6,713 bases of DNA from Sedimentisphaerales bacterium (lineage in GTDB: Bacteria; Planctomycetota; Phycisphaerae; Sedimentisphaerales; SM23-30), in NCBI GenBank assembly GCA_030640865.1, contig DAOWIP010000597.1, positions 1-6,713 of the forward strand, written 5' to 3'. The number at the start of each line of letters is the position of its first letter. The stretch's first letter is position 1. The position numbers and the translations under genes were made by a program. Of the stretch, positions 1-4,901 are shown piece by piece. The notes under the pieces were generated by a model, which was given only the letters and a program-made list of their open reading frames with translations, had not been told where the DNA came from and did not search any database.

Positions 1-27
1 AAGACTGATTCTGAGGCCCTTGTGTGA
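1..27 (+). other. possible 3' tail of an upstream CDS
   Basis: The frame starting at base 1 is open for eight codons (KTDSEALV) and stops at TGA 25-27. This could be the C-terminus of a gene that begins before the window. Another frame (bases 2-37) is also open, so eight codons cannot settle which frame, if any, is coding. No family can be recognised. If it is real, the upstream gene ends about 65 nt before panB, on the same strand. Confidence 0.2.
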
Positions 28-68
28 ATCTGCCTGAACCTCACGGCAGAACCGAGAAAGCGATTATA

Positions 69-85
69 TATAATGGTTTAAAGGA
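69..85 (+). promoter_or_regulatory. candidate -10 hexamer and Shine-Dalgarno for panB
   Basis: A perfect TATAAT hexamer lies at 69-74, followed by AAGGA at 81-85, seven bases before the panB ATG at 93. The AAGGA is a good ribosome binding site and decides the start of panB. The promoter call is weak: no TTGACA-like -35 is visible 16-18 nt upstream, and a transcript starting here would have a leader of only about 10 nt. Confidence 0.3.
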
Positions 86-92
86 AAGAACA

Positions 93-980
93 ATGGCGGA
101 AAAAATCACTCTGGCCACGCTTAAGCAGTACAAACAGCAACAGCGGCCGATTACCATGCTTACCTGCTATGACTACGCTACGGCAATATTGCTGGAGCAG
201 GCCGGCGTGGACAGTATCCTCGTTGGCGACTCGCTGGCCCAGGTTGTACTGGGCTATAAGACGACACTGCCGGCTACGATGGATATTATGGTCGCCCTGA
301 CCGCAGCCGTCCGACGCGGCGCCCCAAACGTGTATTTAATCGGCGATATGCCCTTTTTGAGCTACCAAGTCAGTCCTGAAATGGCAATAGTGAACGCCGG
401 CCGCTTCCTCGCTGATGCCGGCTGTGACGCAGTCAAGCTGGAAGTCAACACCAGTCAACTTGACCTGGTCGAACGGCTGGCCACCGCCGGGATTCCAGTA
501 ATGGCCCATCTGGGGTATCGGCCGCAATCCGCCTCGCAATCGGACAAGGTCGTCCAGACGCGATCCGTCCAAAGGGCCTGCCAGTTGGTCCAGGATGGGC
601 TTGAAATGATTGCCGCGGGCGCCTGCTCGATCATGCTCGAATGCGTTACAACCGCGGCTGCCCAGGCCCTGGCCGAAAAAACCGATCTGCCGGTCATAAG
701 CTGCGGCAGTGGCCCCCATTGCGACGGACAGGTACTCGTTCTGCATGAAATCCTGTCTCTGCCGGGAGCTACCGGCCCACGCTTCAGCAAGAGCTACGCC
801 GACATAGGTGAACAAATCCGAACCGCAGCCGGTAAATATGTGGAAGACATCCGACAAAAACGGTTCCCCGACGAAGACCACAGCTATCATATGTCAGAAG
901 AACATCAGGAACAGTTCCAACGGTGGCTGACAGAGAAGAGGGTAGAGAGTGGAGAGAAGAGGGTAGAGGGTAGAGGGTAG
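93..980 (+). CDS. panB: 3-methyl-2-oxobutanoate hydroxymethyltransferase (ketopantoate hydroxymethyltransferase)
   Basis: This cytosolic enzyme transfers a hydroxymethyl group from 5,10-methylene-THF to 2-oxoisovalerate, giving ketopantoate, the first committed step of pantothenate/CoA synthesis. The 295-aa product shows PanB motifs in order: TCYDYATA (24-31), VGDSL (44-48), LPATM, AAVRRGAP (71-78), GDMPF (84-88), VKLE (114-117), HLGYRPQS (139-146), LECV (182-185) and GPHCDGQVLVLHE (207-219). The Mg ligands D46, D85 and E117, substrate residues S47 and K115, and general base E183 align with E. coli D45, D84, E114, S46, K112 and E181. The usual GGYKVQG loop is degenerate here (SDKVVQTRS, 150-158). 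The ATG at 93 is preferred over an in-frame GTG at 24 because it follows a good Shine-Dalgarno and gives a normal N-terminus. The conserved body ends near residue 280, as expected for the family. Residues 281-295 are encoded by a 7-nt tandem repeat that also contains the TAG stop. Confidence 0.92.
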   Translation: MAEKITLATLKQYKQQQRPITMLTCYDYATAILLEQAGVDSILVGDSLAQVVLGYKTTLPATMDIMVALTAAVRRGAPNVYLIGDMPFLSYQVSPEMAIVNAGRFLADAGCDAVKLEVNTSQLDLVERLATAGIPVMAHLGYRPQSASQSDKVVQTRSVQRACQLVQDGLEMIAAGACSIMLECVTTAAAQALAEKTDLPVISCGSGPHCDGQVLVLHEILSLPGATGPRFSKSYADIGEQIRTAAGKYVEDIRQKRFPDEDHSYHMSEEHQEQFQRWLTEKRVESGEKRVEGRG

Positions 981-988
981 AGAGAAGA
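933..988 (+). repeat. heptanucleotide tandem array overlapping the panB 3' end
   Basis: Eight consecutive 7-nt units lie in perfect register: gagaaga (933), gggtaga (940), gagtgga (947), gagaaga (954), gggtaga (961, 968 and 975) and gagaaga (982). The 16-mer agagaagagggtagag occurs exactly twice, 21 nt apart (932-947 and 953-968). Purine-rich sequence continues less regularly to about 1007. The array begins inside panB, supplies codons 281-295 (EKRVESG followed by EKRVEGRG) and its stop TAG at 978-980, then runs into the gap. The same unit family recurs at 6409-6472. Its origin (replication slippage of a dispersed repeat) is inferred. Confidence 0.85.
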
Positions 989-1016
989 AAAGAGCAAGAA
1001 GAAAAGGATTTTTCAG

Positions 1017-1043
1017 CTACGAATGAATACGAATTAGCGCGGA
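1017..1043 (+). repeat. fragment resembling a dispersed 'acgaatacgaattagcgcg' intergenic repeat
   Basis: The stretch contains acgaatgaatacgaatt with the internal direct repeat acgaat (1019-1024) and acgaat (1029-1034), followed by tagcgcgga. I recognise it as similar to a degenerate low-complexity sequence seen between genes in many environmental bacterial genomes, but this rests on memory. No function is known to me. It sits between the end of the heptamer array and the start region of the aminotransferase gene. Confidence 0.4.
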
Positions 1044-1058
1044 TATAATGAAAAGGAG
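1044..1058 (+). promoter_or_regulatory. TATAAT hexamer and strong Shine-Dalgarno before the aminotransferase
   Basis: TATAAT at 1044-1049 is followed directly by AAGGAG at 1053-1058, nine bases before the GTG start at 1068. The ribosome binding site is convincing and supports a GTG start. The TATAAT is unlikely to drive this gene from that position, since transcription would start at or inside the Shine-Dalgarno, and no -35 box is evident. It may be chance in AT-rich sequence. Confidence 0.4.
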
Positions 1059-1067
1059 TTAAACTAA

Positions 1068-2396
1068 GTGAACAAAAAACGGAAGAAGGCGGCAGCGGAT
1101 TTCAGGTATAATACGGGCGTGGCTCATGTTCCCTGGGCGGCCGTTGGTGAAACCATACAACAGAATGAGATTGCCGCGATAATCGGTTTTCTCTGCCAGA
1201 AGCATAGCAACAAAGACACAAAATACAAGTCGCAGTTTCAGAAGACGCTTCGAGAACTCGAAAAACTTATATCCCTGAGCCGGCCGGCCGGTAAGCTCTC
1301 TTTGGGCAACCATGTAAAGGCGCTTGAGCAACAGGTAGTCAAAATGCTGTCCGCCAAACATGCCCTGTTCCTGACCAATGCCACGGCCGGTTTTGAAATC
1401 GCATTTAAATACGCCGGCCTGCAACCCGGCGATGAAGTGATCGCCCCGGCCATTACCTTTATCGCCACCATTGCTTATCCGTTAAGCATCGGAGCCAAAG
1501 TTGTTCTGGCTGATGTTGATTCACGCACCATCAACATGGATCCGAAAGACGTCGAGCGGAAGATTACTTCCAGAACCAGGGCTATCATCCCTGTCCATAT
1601 CGGTGGTTATCCTGCGGATATGACTTCCATTATGCGTATAGCTCGAAAACATGGTATCACTGTCATTGAAGATGCCGCCCATGCCTTCGGCGGCGAATAC
1701 CGCGGCAGGAAAATCGGTACTATCGGCCACTTCGGCGCCTTCAGTTTCCACGAGGTAAAAAACATTAACTCATTGGGAGAAGGGGGTATTCTGGTGAGTA
1801 ACCTCGCTCTGGGAAAAGATTTCCCCCAGGCCCGCTTTTTAGGACTTGATACGAGTCGTCAAATTCCCAATTGGCTTTATGACGTCAGGGCCCTGAAGGG
1901 TAAAGCCGGTTACTTCGCCGCCGGCAACCATTCATCCACTGAAATTCAGGCCCTTTGTCTGGCCAACCAGATAAAACGGCTGAAAGGGATTATTGCCAAA
2001 CGCCGTCGTGCCGCCGAGTATTTGAACCGGCGACTAAAGGGAGTCGAAGGCATTATTACTCCGCTTATGGATGACGACAAGGTCAAAGCGGCATATCATC
2101 TGTATCTGCTCCAGGTTGATCCGGACAAAGCCGGCGGTGATATTCAACTATTGAAAAAGAAACTTGCCGACCGGGGAGTCATACAAATTCCTCATTTTGG
2201 CCCACTGTACAAGTTCAGCCTCATGCGGCAATTGGGCTACGATACCGACGCTATCGAGAAAAGCTGTCCTGTAACAGAAGAAGTGTTCAATCACCGTTTT
2301 ACGCATCTGCCTTTATATGATTTCACCCGCGAACAACTTACGTACATGGCGGACATGATCATTGAGTCTGTAGAAGAAATGAAAAAGGGCCGATAG
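1068..2396 (+). CDS. DegT/DnrJ/EryC1/StrS family PLP-dependent aminotransferase
   Basis: The 442-aa product is a fold-type I, PLP-dependent sugar aminotransferase. This family usually moves an amino group from glutamate or glutamine onto a keto sugar, often nucleotide-linked; some members act on inosose or free sugars. Visible motifs are the cofactor-phosphate region LTNATAGFE (102-110), PAITFIATI (127-135), IPVHIGGYPADM (174-185), the PLP-ring aspartate D202 in EDAAHAFGG (201-209), and the Schiff-base lysine K231 in SFHEVKNINSLGEGG (226-240). The C-terminal domain ends with the usual HLPLYDFTREQL pattern (413-424). It is longer than the typical 370-400 aa because about 30 residues rich in Lys and charged groups (roughly 45-78) are inserted before the LSLGNHVKALEQ segment. 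It has no signal peptide, so it is cytosolic. The GTG start follows AAGGAG by nine bases. The deacetylase gene begins 10 nt after its stop, implying co-transcription. The substrate cannot be read from the sequence. Confidence 0.92.
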   Translation: MNKKRKKAAADFRYNTGVAHVPWAAVGETIQQNEIAAIIGFLCQKHSNKDTKYKSQFQKTLRELEKLISLSRPAGKLSLGNHVKALEQQVVKMLSAKHALFLTNATAGFEIAFKYAGLQPGDEVIAPAITFIATIAYPLSIGAKVVLADVDSRTINMDPKDVERKITSRTRAIIPVHIGGYPADMTSIMRIARKHGITVIEDAAHAFGGEYRGRKIGTIGHFGAFSFHEVKNINSLGEGGILVSNLALGKDFPQARFLGLDTSRQIPNWLYDVRALKGKAGYFAAGNHSSTEIQALCLANQIKRLKGIIAKRRRAAEYLNRRLKGVEGIITPLMDDDKVKAAYHLYLLQVDPDKAGGDIQLLKKKLADRGVIQIPHFGPLYKFSLMRQLGYDTDAIEKSCPVTEEVFNHRFTHLPLYDFTREQLTYMADMIIESVEEMKKGR

Positions 2397-2406
2397 GGAG
2401 ATTGTC

Positions 2407-3462
2407 GTGAATCCACAGGAGCAATCGTTAGTTGGGAACGTCAAACACGCTGAGGGTAAATATGGCGGCTTCTCGTTTGGCGGCCAGGAACCCGAAGGGG
2501 TTACCGTATGCAATCCTTTACCTGCCGGGACGGTTTTTCCCAATGGGGCCAGGGCGGCGATACTATTGACCTTCGACGTTGAAGGCAATTATGGCAACGG
2601 TGTTGGTGATGTGGAGCGGGAGGTAGCCAATTACCAGCGTATCTGTAACAGGCTGTCGGAAAACCAGATTTCCGCGACGTTCAACGTCGTAGGCCGGATG
2701 GCAGAAGATTATGGCCCGGAATTTGTCGAGTGGATGGTTGATTCCGGTTGCGAAGTCGCTTCGCACGGCTATGTGCACGATATGAATAAGCGATACGGCG
2801 GTAACCGGGTTTATGCCGGCCACTACGGCCCGCGGGAAAATCTGGAACAAATCAGGGACGGTATCGAGGCCCTTAACAAAATTTGTCCTGATGTTGTCCG
2901 CGGCGCTCGTCTGCCCTACGGCCACTTCAACGAGTACACGTATGAGGCTATGGAACAGTACGGACTGGCCTGGTCCAGCCTTGTAGGGATCGACGATTTT
3001 AACAATCCCGGCCAGGGTTTTGGGAACGATCCTTTCCAGATGAAGCTTGGTGACAGGACATACCCCATTGTTGAGATTCCTATGGACAGTCAGACATTTG
3101 ACTGGCCCATCTGGATTGCCGACGAGAAGGCAAACGGAACCTTCGTTCAGGCAGTAAGGAACTATTGTGAGTTGCGGAATATCCCTTTTGAGCGGACCCC
3201 ACGTGGAGCGGTGGGTATCTGGCGGCAGCGTATGCTCGATACGATTGAGCGGCAAACTGTTTTTACTCTGTGCTGCCATCCCATTAACCTGACTGTTAAA
3301 GGCCGGGACTGGTCCGATCCGGTTACTGAATTTATATTTCCGATAATTGACTTGCTCGGATGCTTTCAGCGAGAGGGCAAGGCCTGGATATGCACTTGCA
3401 ATCAATTAGCACAGCTTTACCGACAAGTTATACGCACCGCGTATGGGAATTCCCGCGAGTGA
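2407..3462 (+). CDS. cytosolic polysaccharide deacetylase (NodB fold, PuuE/HpPgdA-like)
   Basis: The 351-aa product is a metal-dependent amide hydrolase of the carbohydrate esterase 4/NodB superfamily. Motif 1 is TFDVEG (55-60), with D57 as likely catalytic base and E59 where a metal-binding Asp is more usual. Motif 2 is ASHGYVHD (118-125), giving metal ligands H120 and H124. Motif 3 is RLPYG (168-172). Later motifs are VEIP (222-225) with D232-W233, and CCHPINL (289-295) with H291. The lead-in FPNGARAAILLTFDVE, the spacing, and the VEIP and HP motifs resemble the PuuE allantoinase/H. pylori PgdA-like branch rather than secreted Bacillus-type deacetylases. There is no signal peptide or membrane segment, so it probably works in the cytosol on a small amide or sugar N-acyl group. 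Allantoinase-like activity is possible. The GTG start follows AGGGAG (2395-2400), which overlaps the preceding stop codon. Only 10 nt separate it from the aminotransferase gene, suggesting linked function. Confidence 0.88.
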   Translation: MNPQEQSLVGNVKHAEGKYGGFSFGGQEPEGVTVCNPLPAGTVFPNGARAAILLTFDVEGNYGNGVGDVEREVANYQRICNRLSENQISATFNVVGRMAEDYGPEFVEWMVDSGCEVASHGYVHDMNKRYGGNRVYAGHYGPRENLEQIRDGIEALNKICPDVVRGARLPYGHFNEYTYEAMEQYGLAWSSLVGIDDFNNPGQGFGNDPFQMKLGDRTYPIVEIPMDSQTFDWPIWIADEKANGTFVQAVRNYCELRNIPFERTPRGAVGIWRQRMLDTIERQTVFTLCCHPINLTVKGRDWSDPVTEFIFPIIDLLGCFQREGKAWICTCNQLAQLYRQVIRTAYGNSRE

Positions 3463-3650
3463 AACCGTAACATTTTGTCGTAAGATTGACGCCAGCGTTA
3501 AAGTTCAGCTCGACCGTGATATCAGGCTGGGATCGTATATTTTAATGGTCGTTCGGCACTTTTGGCGGAGGCATCAAGGTTATTTACCCGCGAACTAACG
3601 GGGAAATTCAATCGTGAGCACTATATAAAAGAATAAATAAGGAATATCCT
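3463..3650 (+). other. 188-nt gap between the deacetylase and oxidoreductase genes
   Basis: No convincing gene or terminator is seen. A 51-codon frame (ATG 3443 to TAA 3598) overlaps the deacetylase end by 20 nt but has no Shine-Dalgarno and no recognisable product. CCAGC (3492-3496) can pair with GCTGG (3526-3530) across a 29-nt loop, too weak to call. AT-rich TATATAAA at 3622-3629 could hold a -10 element without a clear -35. TAAGGA at 3638-3643 is the ribosome binding site for the next gene. The gap makes it uncertain whether the oxidoreductase shares the upstream transcript. Confidence 0.5.
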
Positions 3651-4712
3651 ATGTCTGGGAAGGTAAAATGGGGCGTCGTCGGTTCGGGCGGTATCGCTCG
3701 AAGAAGGACAATACCTGAAGGTATTATCCCCGCGGACAATGCGGTGTTAGTAGTGGTTTATGATATCAATGGTGAAGTAAATACAGAAGTGTCGCAGGAA
3801 TACCATGCTCAAAAGGCTGACAGTATCGAAGAATTGCTAAAAACTGATATTGACGCGGTCTATATTGCCACGCCTGCGAATCTGCATTGCGAACAGGTAT
3901 TGACCTGTGCCCGGGCCGGCAAACATGTTTTATGCGAAAAACCACTCGGAATGACCGTTGATGAAGCGGAAAAAATGATCACTGCCTGCAAAAATGCCGG
4001 GGTGATTTTAGACATGGCATTTATGATGCGTTTTCATGCCCAACATCAGGCGGCCCTGAAGATGATACAAGAAGGCAGGCTGGGCGAGTTGACGTACGGC
4101 AGAGCGCAACTATCCTGCTGGTATCCGCCTATGGAAGGCGCCTGGCGCCAGGACCCGGCAACCGGAGGGGGCGGCTCGTTGATGGATATGGGCGGCCACT
4201 GTATTGACCTGATGGAGATGTTCTTCGGCAAAATTGCAAAGGTAAGCTGCCTGATCAACAATACAGTACATAAGTATCCTTCAGAAGACAGTGCTGTTGC
4301 CACCCTGTCCTTTGAAAACGGAGCACTGGCCACTGTGGATAATTTCTTTTGCATTCCAGACAACAGCAGTAAAAACGTTCTGGAACTCTATGGTTCCCAT
4401 GGGAGTATCCTGGCGAAAAACACGGTTAATCAGGGAGATCGTGGTGAAATGGTTGCCTGTCTGGAGGCGGCGGACAGTGGTTACAATGCTCAACAAACGC
4501 GAGCCGATGCACAAGAAATGGTTATTGATCCTGAACCTGTCAATACTTACCGGGCAGAGATCGAGCAGTTTGGTCAGGCCATACTCGAAGGGCGACAACC
4601 GAGTTGCGGTTCCCAGGCCGGCCTGCGGAGCCAGAAGGTTTTGGCTGCCTGTTATGAATCAGCCAAAACGGGCAGGGTAATTGATATTTGCTGGAAGAAA
4701 AGGGGACATTGA
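3651..4712 (+). CDS. Gfo/Idh/MocA family NAD(P)-dependent oxidoreductase
   Basis: The 353-aa product is a cytosolic dehydrogenase of the glucose-fructose oxidoreductase/inositol dehydrogenase/MocA family. It would oxidise or reduce a hydroxyl or keto group on a sugar, inositol or nucleotide sugar with NAD(P). The N-terminal Rossmann domain has GVVGSGGIARR (8-18), an acidic residue at the end of the second strand (VYDIN, D38, often associated with NAD preference), and YIATPANLHCEQV (71-83). The family motif CEKPLGMTVDEAE (95-107) carries catalytic K97. The C-terminal domain has GGGGSLMDMGGHCIDLM (172-188) with catalytic-site D179 and H183, and it ends with the typical YRAEIEQFGQAILEGRQP (300-317). 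Length is normal and all key residues are present. The ATG is seven bases after TAAGGA (3638-3643). The last codons (KKRGH, stop) overlap a short repeated element at 4699-4711, so the extreme C-terminus may be repeat-derived. Its substrate is unknown; pairing with a DegT aminotransferase suggests keto-sugar formation. Confidence 0.92.
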   Translation: MSGKVKWGVVGSGGIARRRTIPEGIIPADNAVLVVVYDINGEVNTEVSQEYHAQKADSIEELLKTDIDAVYIATPANLHCEQVLTCARAGKHVLCEKPLGMTVDEAEKMITACKNAGVILDMAFMMRFHAQHQAALKMIQEGRLGELTYGRAQLSCWYPPMEGAWRQDPATGGGGSLMDMGGHCIDLMEMFFGKIAKVSCLINNTVHKYPSEDSAVATLSFENGALATVDNFFCIPDNSSKNVLELYGSHGSILAKNTVNQGDRGEMVACLEAADSGYNAQQTRADAQEMVIDPEPVNTYRAEIEQFGQAILEGRQPSCGSQAGLRSQKVLAACYESAKTGRVIDICWKKRGH

Positions 4713-4741
4713 GGGAAAAAAAGGGAACATTGTACTTTTTT
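4699..4741 (+). repeat. duplicated 'aggggacattg' element with A-tract/T-tract inverted repeat
   Basis: The sequence aaaggggacattg (4699-4711), which includes the oxidoreductase stop codon, is repeated with one main mismatch as aaagggaacattg (4720-4732), 21 nt later. The second copy is flanked by a perfect 7-bp inverted repeat, AAAAAAG (4717-4723) and CTTTTTT (4735-4741), with an 11-nt loop. The hairpin is AT-rich and ends in a T-run, so it could be a weak bidirectional terminator after the oxidoreductase. It also resembles, from memory, 'aaaaggggacattctactttt' elements scattered in environmental bacterial genomes. No transposase gene is present here. Confidence 0.5.
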
Positions 4742-4800
4742 GAGGTAGCTAATAGTATATGCTGTATGCACAGTTCTCGCTAATCTGTAAAAGTATGTTT

Positions 4801-4827
4801 CTCGGTGTTTTCTGTGTACTCTATGGC
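4801..4827 (+). repeat. fragment resembling the dispersed 'ctcggtgttctctgtg' repeat
   Basis: The stretch begins ctcggtgttttctgtg and ends ctatggc. Read on the minus strand it gives the HRVHRKHRE-type peptide typical of a degenerate intergenic repeat that I recall from many environmental genomes (canonical form close to ctcggtgttctctgtgtctc). Only one copy is seen in this window, so membership in a repeat family rests on recognition from memory and not on a local second copy. Confidence 0.4.
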
Positions 4828-4867
4828 AAATATTGTACTCATTATACATAAGGATAATATTTTATAG

Positions 4868-4883
4868 ATGTTGGAATGTTGGA
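4868..4883 (+). repeat. tandem duplication of atgttgga just before the protease ribosome binding site
   Basis: The 8-mer atgttgga occurs twice in exact tandem (4868-4875 and 4876-4883), followed by acaacagg. It resembles the 'ggaatgttggaatgttgg' low-complexity repeat (NIPTFQHS-type peptides on the other strand) that I recall between genes in environmental bacteria. It ends six bases before the AGGAG Shine-Dalgarno (4889-4893) of the protease gene and so lies in its probable 5' untranslated region. Confidence 0.5.
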
Positions 4884-4901
4884 ACAACAGGAGTTAGCAG
4901 A

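Noticed and set aside
24..92. GTG at 24 as the panB start
   Set aside because: It would add 23 residues absent from the family and lacks a Shine-Dalgarno; the ATG at 93 has AAGGA seven bases upstream.
336..890. 184-codon minus-strand frame opposite panB
   Set aside because: panB has clear family motifs across this stretch; the antisense peptide shows no known domain.
933..1007. CRISPR-like or retron-like array
   Set aside because: The units are 7 nt with no spacers, unlike CRISPR repeats; there are no cas genes or reverse transcriptase in the window.
2563..3405. 280-codon open frame on the minus strand opposite the deacetylase gene
   Set aside because: It is antisense to a gene with intact NodB motifs, has no recognisable domain or good ribosome binding site, and such long antisense frames are common in sequence of this codon bias.
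3443..3598. 51-codon ORF bridging the deacetylase end and the following gap
   Set aside because: No ribosome binding site, no recognisable similarity, and a 20-nt overlap with the deacetylase; likely a chance frame.
4833..4861. Promoter for the protease (TTGTAC at 4833 with TAATAT or GATAAT at 4853-4860)
   Set aside because: The matches to consensus are poor and spacing is 14-16 nt depending on choice; not strong enough to list as a feature.
4833..4901. TTG at 4833 as the protease start
   Set aside because: The extra 23 residues would be encoded by the atgttgga tandem and other gap sequence and would displace the signal peptide; ATG 4902 has AGGAG at the right distance.
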